A stretch of 30,870 nt of DNA from Coprosoma sp963660615. GTDB lineage: Bacteria; Bacillota_I; Bacilli_A; RF39; UBA660. This document shows, piece after piece, positions 15,058-23,394 of this stretch. The notes under the pieces were generated by a model that ran no database searches, had not been told where the DNA came from, and saw only the letters and a program-made list of their open reading frames with translations. The stretch is from contig CAVKYE010000016.1 of NCBI GenBank assembly GCA_963660615.1, positions 1 to 30,870 of the forward strand. Reading direction: 5' to 3'. Within the stretch, counting starts at the first letter, position 1, and every line of letters begins with the position of its first letter. The translations under genes were made by a program, and so were the position numbers.

Positions 15058-16869
15058 TTATTTTTCCTCATACTCAGCATCTTTAACATCATCTTTTTTT
15101 GAAGAATCATCATTATCTTTAGAAGCCTCAGCATTCTTACTAGCCTCTTCATAAACCTTAGCACCAAGTGCCATAGCACTTTCATTTAACTTCTCAGTTT
15201 TCTTCTTAATATCATCGATATCATCTTTCTCTAAAGCCTTCTTCAAATCCTTAATAGCATCCTCAGCCTTACTCTTTTCTTTCTTATCAATTTTATCACC
15301 AAGTTCTTTAATAGATTTCTCAGTCATAAAGATAGCCTGTTCAGCCTCATTCTTAGCATCAGCCGCTTCCTTACGTTTCTCGTCAGCCGCCTTATTTTCC
15401 TCAGCTTCCTTAACCATCTTATCAATCTCTTCATCAGATAAACTACCACCAGCAGTAATTGTAATAGATTGCTCCTTACCAGTACCCTTATCCTTAGCCG
15501 TAACATTTACAATACCATTAGCGTCAATATTAAATGTTACCTCAATTTGAGGAATACCCCTTGGAGCCGCAGGAATACCAGTCAATTGGAAATTACCCAA
15601 AGTCTTATTATCATTAGCCATAGGTCTTTCACCTTGTAAAACATGAATATCTACAGCAGGTTGATTATCAGCCGCAGTTGAGAACACCTGAGACTTACTA
15701 GTTGGAATAGTAGTATTTCTTGGAATAAGAACAGTACATACACCACCCAAAGTTTCAATACCAAGAGAAAGTGGAGTTACATCAAGTAAAACGATATCAT
15801 TAACATCGCCAGTTAAAACACCACCTTGAATAGCAGCACCCATAGCTACAACCTCATCAGGATTAACATTCTTGCTAGCCTCTTTACCAAGTTCATCTTT
15901 AATAATAGAAGCAACCTTAGGCATCCTAGTAGAACCACCAACTAATAAAACCTTATCAATATCATTCTTAGTTAAACTAGCATCCTTCAAAGCCTTTCTA
16001 ATAGGTTCCAAAGTAGATTGTAATAAATCATCAGTAAGTTCCTCAAACTTAGCCCTAGTAAGCGATAACTCTAAATGTAAAGGCCCATTAGAACCTTGAG
16101 ATAAGAATGGTAAAGAAATATTAGTAGTAGTAACACCACTTAAATCCTTCTTAGCCTTTTCAGCCGCATCCTTAAGCCTTTGCATAGCCATCTTATCAGA
16201 AGACAAATCAACAGAATTTTCCTTCTTAAATTCACTAACTAAATAATCAATAATCCTTTGATCAAAGTCATCACCACCCAAGTGATTATTACCACTAGTA
16301 GACTTAACCTCAAATACACCATCACCGATTTCAAGAATAGAAACATCAAAAGTTCCTCCACCTAAATCGTATACCAAAATTTGCTCAGTCTTATCTTGCT
16401 TATCAAGACCATAAGCCAAAGCCGCAGCCGTAGGCTCATTAATAATTCTTTCAACCTCAAGACCAGCAATCTTACCAGCATTCTTAGTAGCTTGCCTTTG
16501 AGCATCATTGAAATAAGCCGGAACAGTAATAACCGCTCTACTAACAGACTCACCTAAATAACTCTCAGCAGTCTTCTTAAGATTACTCAAAATCATCGCA
16601 CTAATTTCCTCAGGAGTATATTCCTTACCCCCGGCTTTAACCTTTTCCTTAGTACCCATTAATCTCTTAATAGATGAAATAGTATCAGGATTAGTAACCA
16701 TTTGGTTCTTAGCCGCTGTACCAACAATAATCTCATCATTCTTAAAAGCAACTACAGAAGGAGTAGTTCTATTGCCCTCTGGATTAGCAATAACCTTAGC
16801 CTCACCACCTTCATAAACACATACACAACTATTAGTTGTACCTAAATCAATTCCTATAATTTTACTCAT
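15058..16869 (-). CDS. dnaK: Chaperone protein DnaK (Hsp70)
   Basis: This 603-residue ATP-dependent chaperone has an N-terminal actin-fold ATPase (IIGIDLGTTNSCVCV at 4-18, VYDLGGGTFDVSIL, VGGSTRMP). The DVTPLSLGIETLGG linker region leads to the beta-sandwich substrate domain, then a helical lid rich in Lys and Glu, ending AEYEEK. Length is normal. It lies 18 nt behind grpE, with GGAAAGGA ahead of the ATG. Confidence 0.98.
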   Translation of the reverse strand: MSKIIGIDLGTTNSCVCVYEGGEAKVIANPEGNRTTPSVVAFKNDEIIVGTAAKNQMVTNPDTISSIKRLMGTKEKVKAGGKEYTPEEISAMILSNLKKTAESYLGESVSRAVITVPAYFNDAQRQATKNAGKIAGLEVERIINEPTAAALAYGLDKQDKTEQILVYDLGGGTFDVSILEIGDGVFEVKSTSGNNHLGGDDFDQRIIDYLVSEFKKENSVDLSSDKMAMQRLKDAAEKAKKDLSGVTTTNISLPFLSQGSNGPLHLELSLTRAKFEELTDDLLQSTLEPIRKALKDASLTKNDIDKVLLVGGSTRMPKVASIIKDELGKEASKNVNPDEVVAMGAAIQGGVLTGDVNDIVLLDVTPLSLGIETLGGVCTVLIPRNTTIPTSKSQVFSTAADNQPAVDIHVLQGERPMANDNKTLGNFQLTGIPAAPRGIPQIEVTFNIDANGIVNVTAKDKGTGKEQSITITAGGSLSDEEIDKMVKEAEENKAADEKRKEAADAKNEAEQAIFMTEKSIKELGDKIDKKEKSKAEDAIKDLKKALEKDDIDDIKKKTEKLNESAMALGAKVYEEASKNAEASKDNDDSSKKDDVKDAEYEEK

Positions 16870-16887
16870 AAAATATCATCCTTTCCT

Positions 16888-17448
16888 TTATTCACTTACT
16901 TTAACCATCGCATGTCTTATAACCTTATCTTTAAGAAGATAACCCTTTTGTAATACTTCAATTACATATCCAGATTCCATACCTTCTACCTTCTCAGTCA
17001 TAACAGCCTGGTGAAAATTTGGATCAAATGGTTTCTTATTACCATCAATCGCCTTAATTTCATACTTATTCAAAATATCCGTCAAATGACAATAAATCAT
17101 CTTAAAACCTTCCAAAAACTTAGAAAGTTCATCATCTAAATTATCATCATCAAGCGAAATAGCTCTTTCAAAATTATCAATAACCGGCAAAATATCCTTC
17201 GCAATATCCTCATCTTTATATCTAAGCATCCTAGATACTTCCTCATCCTTACGCTTACGATAATTAATCATATCAGCATCCTTACGAAGCAAAGCCTCCT
17301 CAAGATCCTTTATTTTCTTTTTAGCCTCATCGCACTTACACTCTTTTTCCTTATGATGTTTCTCTTTATGATGCTCATCCTTTTTAACCTTATCATGTTT
17401 ATCATGCTTTTTTTGACTGTTTTTGTCTTTTTTAACTTCTTCTTCCAT
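16888..17448 (-). CDS. grpE: Nucleotide exchange factor GrpE
   Basis: This 186-residue protein releases ADP from DnaK. The first ~40 residues are an extreme Lys/His/Asp-rich stretch (KKHDKHDKVKKDEHHKEKHH) ending in a CxC (CKCDE). A long coiled-coil helix follows (about 40-80, MINYRKRKDEEVSR), then the beta domain (VIEVLQKGYLLKDKVIRHAMVKVS). The core is canonical. Its Shine-Dalgarno overlaps the hrcA stop, so translation is likely coupled. Confidence 0.96.
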   Translation of the reverse strand: MEEEVKKDKNSQKKHDKHDKVKKDEHHKEKHHKEKECKCDEAKKKIKDLEEALLRKDADMINYRKRKDEEVSRMLRYKDEDIAKDILPVIDNFERAISLDDDNLDDELSKFLEGFKMIYCHLTDILNKYEIKAIDGNKKPFDPNFHQAVMTEKVEGMESGYVIEVLQKGYLLKDKVIRHAMVKVSE

Positions 17449-18456
17449 TTATATCTCCTTTCCGATATTATCCTTAATATATTTTAGCAAAGCACCCGCT
17501 CTATCATACTGCATTCTCTTAGGACCAATTAAAGCAATCGTCCCCTCAACACCATCCTTAGTATAATATGTCTTAACAACAGAAATATCATCATCAATGC
17601 TATTCTCAGAACCAATATAAATATTAATGCCATCTAAATCCTCTTTAATATCCTTAACCAAATCCTTATCCTCAAATTTATTAAGTAACTCTCTTATCTT
17701 AGAAACATCATTAAATTCAGGCTCATTAAGTAGCTTAGTCGTTCCACGCATTTTAATATCCTGCCTAGAAGTAAAATCACTAAAAGCATTATAAAATGCA
17801 TTATAAAGAGCATCGTGCTGCGAAACATACTTATCAATAACCGGTTTAATCTCAAACTCTAAAGCTTTACTAACTTCAGAAAGTGGGGTTCCAACAATCA
17901 ACTTATTAATTATATCAACCGTCTGCTTAACCTCATTCATAGGAATATTCTCATCCAAAACAACATTCCTATTTTCAACATGGCCCTTATCAGTTATAAC
18001 AAGCGCAACCAAATGAGTCTCATCAGTAGGAATAACCTCCACCTTAACAACCTTATTTGAAGCAGAAGAGCTACCCAAAACAACAGCCGTATAATTAGTA
18101 AGCTCCGAAACAATTTCCATACTCTTCAAAATAGCATCACTCAAAACCAAAGAATTATTCTTAAAAATAGTTTGAAGCTTAAGCATATCCTCACCAGTAA
18201 GTTCCTTAGGTTCCATAATATTATCAACATAATATCTATAACCCTTATCACTAGGAATCCTGCCCGAAGACGTATGAGTCTTTAAAAGAAGACCAAGTTC
18301 TTCCAAAGACGCCATCTCATTTCTAATAGTCGCACTAGAACAGTTCATTATATCACAAATAGCCTTTGAACCAACAGGCCGCGCCGTCTTAATATAATTT
18401 TCAACAATCACCTTAAAAAGTTCCGTTTGTCTTTCAGTTATCACATAATCACCCAC
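17449..18456 (-). CDS. hrcA: Heat-inducible transcription repressor HrcA
   Basis: This 335-residue repressor binds CIRCE. The N-terminal winged helix (about 1-75) contains TARPVGSKAIC and SSATIRNEMASLEELGLL, followed by the SGRIPSDKGYRYYVD motif. The C-terminal GAF-like domain ends with VEGTIALIGPKRMQYDRA. The start is a GTG at 18456, since an in-frame TAG lies upstream. A second GTG four codons further in is the other option and would give the more usual length before TERQ. It is the first gene of the heat-shock operon and represses itself through the CIRCE overlapping its promoter. Confidence 0.96.
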   Translation of the reverse strand: MGDYVITERQTELFKVIVENYIKTARPVGSKAICDIMNCSSATIRNEMASLEELGLLLKTHTSSGRIPSDKGYRYYVDNIMEPKELTGEDMLKLQTIFKNNSLVLSDAILKSMEIVSELTNYTAVVLGSSSASNKVVKVEVIPTDETHLVALVITDKGHVENRNVVLDENIPMNEVKQTVDIINKLIVGTPLSEVSKALEFEIKPVIDKYVSQHDALYNAFYNAFSDFTSRQDIKMRGTTKLLNEPEFNDVSKIRELLNKFEDKDLVKDIKEDLDGINIYIGSENSIDDDISVVKTYYTKDGVEGTIALIGPKRMQYDRAGALLKYIKDNIGKEI

Positions 18457-18475
18457 ACTTTCTAAGTTCTCCTAC

Positions 18476-18504
18476 ATTATAGCATTATATGTTAGCACTG
18501 TCAA
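18476..18504 (-). promoter_or_regulatory. SigA promoter of the hrcA operon
   Basis: On the minus strand: TTGACA (18504-18499), 17-nt spacer, TATAAT (18481-18476). Its -35 and spacer overlap the CIRCE. Confidence 0.85.
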
Positions 18505-18518
18505 TATATGTGTGCTAA
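18492..18518. promoter_or_regulatory. CIRCE operator
   Basis: Inverted repeat TTAGCACTG (18492-18500), nine-nt spacer, GTGTGCTAA (18510-18518). This matches the consensus TTAGCACTC-N9-GAGTGCTAA with changes only at the inner two positions of the arms. HrcA should bind here. Confidence 0.9.
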
Positions 18519-18540
18519 AAAATAAAAATTTATAAAAAAA

Positions 18541-18564
18541 GAAAAAATGCATATCTCTATGCAC
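18541..18564 (-). terminator. Terminator of the 198-aa gene
   Basis: TGCATA/TATGCA (18548-18553 / 18558-18563) with a 4-nt loop, then a U-tract on the minus strand. The terminator and about 25 nt beyond it are nearly repeated at 19371-19418. Confidence 0.7.
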
Positions 18565-18570
18565 TTAAAA

Positions 18571-19167
18571 TTATCCCGCCATATGGAATAAAAACGCTCC
18601 TGATAATTTCGATTTAAAACACGAATTCTTTAAATTATTTAGTAACTTTAAAAGTATATACTCACTCTCAATATTTATCTTATTGAAATCCTGCCATAAC
18701 AAAATTGAGTTACCATAAAAACGTAAATAATATCTATAAATAAAATCACTACCAACAAGAACATAACCCGTATTATCCCAAAATGCTTGATCTCCATTAG
18801 CAATCTCATCTATATAAAATTCATGATTATGCGTTTCAAAGCTTTCCTCAGTAACCTTCCTTAAAGTATAAGTTCGTTTATCAAAATTATTTGAAACATT
18901 TTCCATATCAAAATATTCATCAACACTCAAATTATCTCCAACAAAGCTTTTAAGTTCATCCAATAATTCATCTATATTCTCATTAAAAACATCCACTTTA
19001 AGCCTATATTTAAGACAATCACTATATACAGTTTCATCATAATATGATAAATTCAAATATTTACTAATATTACCTCTAATATCATCAATACTAGAAGATA
19101 TATCCACATTATATTGGGATACTATATCAAAGCCAGTAATAACCCCTGCTGCTACATATCTTCCCAC
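18571..19167 (-). CDS. Hypothetical protein, 198 aa
   Basis: This soluble protein has no signal or membrane segment and no recognised family. It is acidic and aromatic-rich (YLNLSYYDETVYSD, DFIYRYYLRFYGNSILLW). It begins MGRYVAAGVITGFDIVSQ and may bind a partner or nucleotide, but nothing in it shows this. It is monocistronic, with its own promoter and a 32-bp operator-like palindrome over the start site, and has a strong terminator. It lies in the accessory patch between the heat-shock operon and the lepA operon. Confidence 0.75.
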   Translation of the reverse strand: MGRYVAAGVITGFDIVSQYNVDISSSIDDIRGNISKYLNLSYYDETVYSDCLKYRLKVDVFNENIDELLDELKSFVGDNLSVDEYFDMENVSNNFDKRTYTLRKVTEESFETHNHEFYIDEIANGDQAFWDNTGYVLVGSDFIYRYYLRFYGNSILLWQDFNKINIESEYILLKLLNNLKNSCFKSKLSGAFLFHMAG

Positions 19168-19183
19168 AAAACATCATCCTTTC

Positions 19184-19215
19184 ATTATAACTATAAGTAT
19201 ACTTACAGTTATAAT
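19184..19215. promoter_or_regulatory. 32-bp palindromic operator-like site upstream of the 198-aa gene
   Basis: Arms attataactataagta (19184-19199) and tacttacagttataat (19200-19215) have one mismatch and no spacer. The site spans the predicted transcription start. The regulator is not identified. Confidence 0.6.
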
Positions 19216-19242
19216 TATATCAAAATCATTTCATAATTTCAA
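19214..19242 (-). promoter_or_regulatory. Promoter of the 198-aa gene
   Basis: On the minus strand: TTGAAA (19242-19237), 17-nt spacer, TATAAT (19219-19214). Confidence 0.65.
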
Positions 19243-19308
19243 TAAAATTAATTAGGCTAATAGCTAACGAAAAACCACATACCAATTTTATACAAAAATA
19301 CGTATATT

Positions 19309-19344
19309 TACAAAATAAACAAAAATAATAAAAAAGGTAGTACA
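19309..19344 (+). repeat. Solo copy of the UPF0316 leader sequence
   Basis: The run acgtatattta.aaaataaa and aaataataaaaaaggt here is nearly the same as the leader of the UPF0316 gene (about 20747-20785), but no gene follows. Next to it is gtacactttaaaatgtac (19340-19357), a short inverted repeat. The remainder of 19216-19380 holds nothing else I can identify. Confidence 0.5.
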
Positions 19345-19393
19345 CTTTAAAATGTACCCAATGTCAAAGACTAAATAAAAAATTTATAAAAAA

Positions 19394-19418
19394 GAAAAAA
19401 TGCATATCACTATGCACC
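19394..19418 (-). terminator. Terminator of the DUF4143 ATPase gene
   Basis: TGCATA/TATGCA (19401-19406 / 19411-19416), 4-nt loop, then a U-rich tract on the minus strand. The stop codon of the gene (19410-19412) lies inside the hairpin. Confidence 0.7.
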
Positions 19419-20624
19419 TACCCCTTCAAGTAACCAATCAATAATATTCTTATGAATTATACCATTTTGTGAAAAATCATGAGTATCAGCAGAAATAACA
19501 TACTTTGGATAATTATCCGCAATATTATCATAAACCCCAAACTCCCTATCTATAATTTCATCATACAAATGATAAGCAACCTGATAATAACACTTCTCCT
19601 CAAATCTTGTTGCAATAAAATCAATTTCGCCGTTTTCTAAAGTACCAACATTAACCTCATAGCCTCTAGCAACAAGCTCATTATAAACAATATTTTCCAA
19701 ATAAGCCCCCATTTGTTTTTTTCTTTCACTATTAACAACTTGACCCAAACCTAAATCAGTCAAATAATATTTATACTTTCCACTTAATATGCGTTTTCCC
19801 CTAACATCATACCTGTCACATTTTTTTACAAGAAGTGCCCTACACATATATTCCAAATAGTTATATATAGTAACCTTTGAAACTTCCATATTAACACTCA
19901 ACAAATAATTAGAAAGACTTTCCGCCGAAAAAGTTTGTGATGGCATTGTCACAATATAAGTCAGTATCTTATTAAATAAATCCAAATCCTTTATCTTAAA
20001 CCTTTCCACAATATCTTTTATAACAATAGAATTATAAATATCTAACAAATAAGTTTTTACCTGTCTATTATCCTCCATAACAAACCTTTGAGGCATTCCA
20101 CCCCAAATAATAAAATCATCAAACACAGAAGCAAGTTCATACTTATTACTATTTTTTAGTCCCTTAAGTTCGCAAACCTCAGAAAACGTAAACGGATAAA
20201 CCTTAAAACTTACATACCTTCCAGACAATAGAGTTGCAAGTTCCGAAGATAACAAATCACTATTTGAACCCGTAATAAATATAGATACATTTTCTTTATA
20301 CTTAGCCTTAAAAGAATTAACTACCTTCTCCCATTTAAAAACATTTTGAATTTCATCAAAAAACAAATAATACTTTCCTTTATTCACCATCTTACTCACA
20401 ACATAATCATTAAAAGTTCTATAATCAGTTATATCAATATAATCAGAAAACTCAAAATTAATATATATAATTTGCTTATCACTAACGCCTTTTTCCAAAA
20501 GTTCATCAATAATCTGAGTCAAAATAACCGATTTTCCGCACCTTCTTATACCAGTTATAACCTTAATTAAATCAACATCATAAAATGGTCTAATATCCGC
20601 AAGATATCTTTCTCTTTTTATCAT
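19410..20624 (-). CDS. AAA ATPase with DUF4143 domain
   Basis: This 404-residue protein belongs to the AAA_14/DUF4143 group, of uncertain function and often found in accessory regions. The Walker A GIRRCGKS is at 25-32. Walker B is YYLFFDEIQN near 86-95, followed by the sensor-like FITGSNSDLL and LSGRYVSFKVYPFTFSE, which are typical of the family. A winged-helix-like part covers about 235-290, and the C-terminal DUF4143 region has a PD-(D/E)XK-like patch (GEIDFIATRFEEKCYYQVAY). It has its own promoter and is divergent from the UPF0316 gene. Confidence 0.92.
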   Translation of the reverse strand: MIKRERYLADIRPFYDVDLIKVITGIRRCGKSVILTQIIDELLEKGVSDKQIIYINFEFSDYIDITDYRTFNDYVVSKMVNKGKYYLFFDEIQNVFKWEKVVNSFKAKYKENVSIFITGSNSDLLSSELATLLSGRYVSFKVYPFTFSEVCELKGLKNSNKYELASVFDDFIIWGGMPQRFVMEDNRQVKTYLLDIYNSIVIKDIVERFKIKDLDLFNKILTYIVTMPSQTFSAESLSNYLLSVNMEVSKVTIYNYLEYMCRALLVKKCDRYDVRGKRILSGKYKYYLTDLGLGQVVNSERKKQMGAYLENIVYNELVARGYEVNVGTLENGEIDFIATRFEEKCYYQVAYHLYDEIIDREFGVYDNIADNYPKYVISADTHDFSQNGIIHKNIIDWLLEGVGA

Positions 20625-20645
20625 AAACTCATCTCCCTATATATA

Positions 20646-20674
20646 ATTATAAATTAACAAATCAAATTTGTCAA
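20646..20674 (-). promoter_or_regulatory. Promoter of the DUF4143 ATPase gene
   Basis: On the minus strand: TTGACA (20674-20669), 17-nt spacer, TATAAT (20651-20646). Confidence 0.8.
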
Positions 20675-20698
20675 TTTTGTACATTGTACAGTACAAAA
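20675..20698. promoter_or_regulatory. Palindrome next to the -35 of the ATPase promoter
   Basis: TTTTGTAC (20675-20682) and GTACAAAA (20691-20698) are perfect arms around an 8-nt centre that itself contains TGTACA. It lies between divergent genes and touches the -35, which suggests a regulator site. Confidence 0.5.
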
Positions 20699-20793
20699 AT
20701 ATAAAATAAAGCATTTTTGTATTCTTTAAAAAACACATTATTTAAAACGTATATTTATAAAATAAAAAGAAATAATAAAAAAGGTGAAAACTT

Positions 20794-21273
20794 ATGATAA
20801 TATACATTAGTATTTTTATATGTAAAATAATCGAAGATGCCCTATCAACCCTAAGAATAATAATCGTATCAAATGGCAAAAAAATTCTAGGAGCCATACT
20901 ACAATTCATAATCGCCCTAATCTGGGTCTTTATAACAGGCTCCGTCATAATAAACGTCCAAGAAGATCCTTTAAAAATACTATTCTTCGCTCTAGGTGCC
21001 CTAGCCGGCTCATACATAGGTAGTTACATCGAAGAAAAAATAGCCTTAGGAACAAACATCTTTATGGTCGAATTAAACAAAAACATAGTACCACTTTTAA
21101 CAAAAAAATTAAACAAATCCTACTACAAAATAACCAAAATAAAATCATCAAATGAAAAAGACCTCCTCATGATAGCATCCCCTAGAAAAAAAACAAACGA
21201 CATCATAAACATAATAAAAACATACGACAAAAGCGCCGTAATCCTAGAAGAAAAAGTCAAAATTTCAAAATAA
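20794..21273 (+). CDS. UPF0316 family membrane protein (DUF2179/DUF5698)
   Basis: This 159-residue protein is the only plus-strand gene of conventional size. Two to three membrane helices fill residues 1-70, and the loop ALSTLRIIIVSNGKKILGA is typical of UPF0316. GSYIGSYIEEKIALG leads to a cytoplasmic DUF2179 domain. Function is unknown; DUF2179 domains are thought to sense small ligands. AAAAAAGGTGAAAA precedes the ATG. The codons favour C and A at the third position, matching the lagging-strand bias. The 3' end overlaps the end of the convergent GDPD gene by 17 bp. Confidence 0.9.
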   Translation: MIIYISIFICKIIEDALSTLRIIIVSNGKKILGAILQFIIALIWVFITGSVIINVQEDPLKILFFALGALAGSYIGSYIEEKIALGTNIFMVELNKNIVPLLTKKLNKSYYKITKIKSSNEKDLLMIASPRKKTNDIINIIKTYDKSAVILEEKVKISK

Positions 21274-21868
21274 AAGAAGAAGCCTTATCCGTAATAATAT
21301 TTTGGCCCTTTAAAACATATGAAAACTCATAATCAGAATTAACCGTCCAAACAAAAGTCTCCTTTTCCAAAGCTAAAGATGCCTTTTTATAATAAATCGC
21401 ATTAAAATCCAAATCATTTTTAATATTATTCTTCCTAATTCCAACAAGTAATCCACATCTTAAAAAAGGATACTTTTTTTTAACATACATAATCAAATCC
21501 TTATTAAAACTCATAATATAATAATTCAAACAATACCTTTTCAAAACCTTATAAAATCTAAAAACTAATCTTTTAAACCGCTTAGACTCTTCCTTTATCT
21601 CAATCATAATAATCTTATTAGAAGAAATAGAAGAAAGAACCGAATCCAAAGAATCAAGCCCCTTATTTTTTAAAACCCTCAAAGAACTTTTCTTAATATA
21701 CTTGCCAGCATAAAAAGGATCATGATTAATAACAAACTTATAATCCAAAGTCATCCTAACATCAAACTCCACCCCCGAAACATAATCCTTACTCAAACTA
21801 TTTAAAATAGCCTTTTTACTATTAGGCCTATTAACCCCATCATTACCCCTATGCGCAATAATTTTCAT
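21257..21868 (-). CDS. Glycerophosphodiester phosphodiesterase family protein
   Basis: This 203-residue protein has a TIM-barrel GDPD core: IIAHRG at 3-8, then VEFDVRMTLD (the metal-binding E-x-D), NHDP (the catalytic His) and MIEIKEE. The family hydrolyses glycerophosphodiesters to glycerol-3-phosphate and an alcohol. The usual PENT motif after HRG reads RPNS here, so one metal ligand is not conserved. AGGTGG precedes the ATG at 21868, which is preferred over an ATG five codons upstream. It is last in the lepA operon. Confidence 0.85.
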   Translation of the reverse strand: MKIIAHRGNDGVNRPNSKKAILNSLSKDYVSGVEFDVRMTLDYKFVINHDPFYAGKYIKKSSLRVLKNKGLDSLDSVLSSISSNKIIMIEIKEESKRFKRLVFRFYKVLKRYCLNYYIMSFNKDLIMYVKKKYPFLRCGLLVGIRKNNIKNDLDFNAIYYKKASLALEKETFVWTVNSDYEFSYVLKGQNIITDKASSFILKF

Positions 21869-21906
21869 CAAACCACCTAACAAAACATACGAAAAAAAGC
21901 CATAAC

Positions 21907-22590
21907 TTATGACTTTAATTTATCAAAAACATAATTAAAAACATCTTCATTAATTTCTTCAATAGACCTTATATCATCATCTAAAACACACTCAACCGTA
22001 TAAATATTATACTTCCTAGCAAGCTCAATATAAGCTCTTTCAGCAGAATATAAATGCTCTATATCCTTCTCATGGCCATCCGCACTCTCCTGCCTATTTT
22101 CCTTCAAAATCTGTGCTTTATCAGTCGGCATATGTAAAAATATAGCAATATCAGGTCTAGGAAGCGAAAGCAAATTAAACTCCAAATTATCAAGCCAGTC
22201 ATACATTTCCATTCTATCATCATAACTATCAAGCTTACCGCCCTGATGTGCCATATTAGAATAAATATACCTATCCAAAATAACATTAGACCCATTATTA
22301 ATCAAAAACATAATCTTATCAATATTATATTTTCTATCAGCCGCATAATATAAAGAAGCAACCTTAGGATCAACATGAGTAGGACCCTCATCAAAATAAG
22401 TATCACATATATAACCCTTACCTAAATAAGGCCCCCCAATAATCCTACCGGTTGGAGAATTATAATTAGGAAAACTAAAATTATTAACACTAATCCCCTT
22501 CTCACGAAGTTTACTAATTAATAACTTAGTCTGTGTTTCTTTACCAGAACAATCAGTTCCTTCAATAACAATTAATTTACCTTTTTCCAT
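21907..22590 (-). CDS. tmk: Thymidylate kinase
   Basis: This 227-residue enzyme phosphorylates dTMP to dTDP. The P-loop GTDCSGKE is at 11-18, followed by TQTKLL. The DR(Y/H) region is ILDRYIYSNMAHQ, and the LID region contains RQESADGHEKD. The first Met with a sensible start is at 22590; the open frame upstream is only the antisense of thyX composition. It overlaps thyX by 14 nt, so both enzymes of dTTP synthesis are coupled. Confidence 0.95.
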   Translation of the reverse strand: MEKGKLIVIEGTDCSGKETQTKLLISKLREKGISVNNFSFPNYNSPTGRIIGGPYLGKGYICDTYFDEGPTHVDPKVASLYYAADRKYNIDKIMFLINNGSNVILDRYIYSNMAHQGGKLDSYDDRMEMYDWLDNLEFNLLSLPRPDIAIFLHMPTDKAQILKENRQESADGHEKDIEHLYSAERAYIELARKYNIYTVECVLDDDIRSIEEINEDVFNYVFDKLKS

Positions 22591-23392
22591 TTCTATCACC
22601 AAGCTTCTTAACCTTAGGATTGCCACAAGACATCTGTCCTTCAGGACATTTACCAAAAACGCAAGGTGCCCCAGCATTTTCAAAAATAGTAGGAGCAACT
22701 GTAGAAACAAGATCAAGCATTTGATCCGCAACATTTCTAATTTCCTCCTGAGCCCTATTACAACACCTTTCCTCAAAGAAATTAAGCAAACTTCTAGCAT
22801 TCATTGTCATAACAAGCTTAGTCTCACAACAATTAGGTAAACTAGACCTAGCATTTTCTATCGCTATTTTATGAATAGCTTTTTTTTCTTTAGCAGAAGG
22901 ATTAGAAATTTTACTTAAATAATCATCTTCCAAATACCTAGTAATATTTTTATAAGCCTCAAAAGATTTATTAGCCGATTCAATCAATTCCGCTAAAGCC
23001 TCATCATTTTCCAAAATATGAGATGGAACACAAATATTAAAAGAAGAATTATCATAATCAGTCGTCTCTTTTACATCCATATCAACATACCTTTGAGATT
23101 GCTGAGAATAACTAGCAATCCTATGTCTTACAATTTGATGAGAACAAGATCTACTAATACCTTCAATACCAAAAGTAAAAGAAATATGTTCCATAGGACT
23201 AAAATGTCCATAATTAGATAACTTCTCCAAAAATGAAGTAGCCTTATCATCATCAAGATTTTCCAAAAGCGTACTTGGACTACTCTTAGAATAACAAAGC
23301 TTAGAAGCCGCTGCCACTACCCTTTCAGGATTATCACCATCAAGTGGCCTAGTATAAGCAAGTAACGTAACCTTAGGTTCTACAATTTTCAT
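22577..23392 (-). CDS. thyX: Flavin-dependent thymidylate synthase ThyX
   Basis: This 271-residue enzyme makes dTMP from dUMP using FAD, NADPH and methylene-tetrahydrofolate. The ThyX signature RHRX7S is at 89-99 (RHR..S), followed by QRY. The conserved SLPNCCETKLVMTMNARSLLNFFEERC region is split over the second half. Length is slightly above the family's usual 220-250 because of a C-terminal tail with CxxC-like cysteines (CVFGKCPEGQMSCGNP). It lies 2 nt behind the HD-domain gene. Confidence 0.96.
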   Translation of the reverse strand: MKIVEPKVTLLAYTRPLDGDNPERVVAAASKLCYSKSSPSTLLENLDDDKATSFLEKLSNYGHFSPMEHISFTFGIEGISRSCSHQIVRHRIASYSQQSQRYVDMDVKETTDYDNSSFNICVPSHILENDEALAELIESANKSFEAYKNITRYLEDDYLSKISNPSAKEKKAIHKIAIENARSSLPNCCETKLVMTMNARSLLNFFEERCCNRAQEEIRNVADQMLDLVSTVAPTIFENAGAPCVFGKCPEGQMSCGNPKVKKLGDRNGKR

Positions 23393-23394
23393 AA

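Noticed and set aside
19322..19380. End of an insertion sequence next to the solo leader
   Set aside because: There is a short inverted repeat (gtacactttaaaatgtac) but no partner end, target duplication or transposase remnant.
22591..22800. N-terminal extension of thymidylate kinase
   Set aside because: The frame upstream of 22590 runs inside thyX in another frame, is Leu-rich shadow sequence and lacks a start signal; MEKGKLIVIEG is the natural start.
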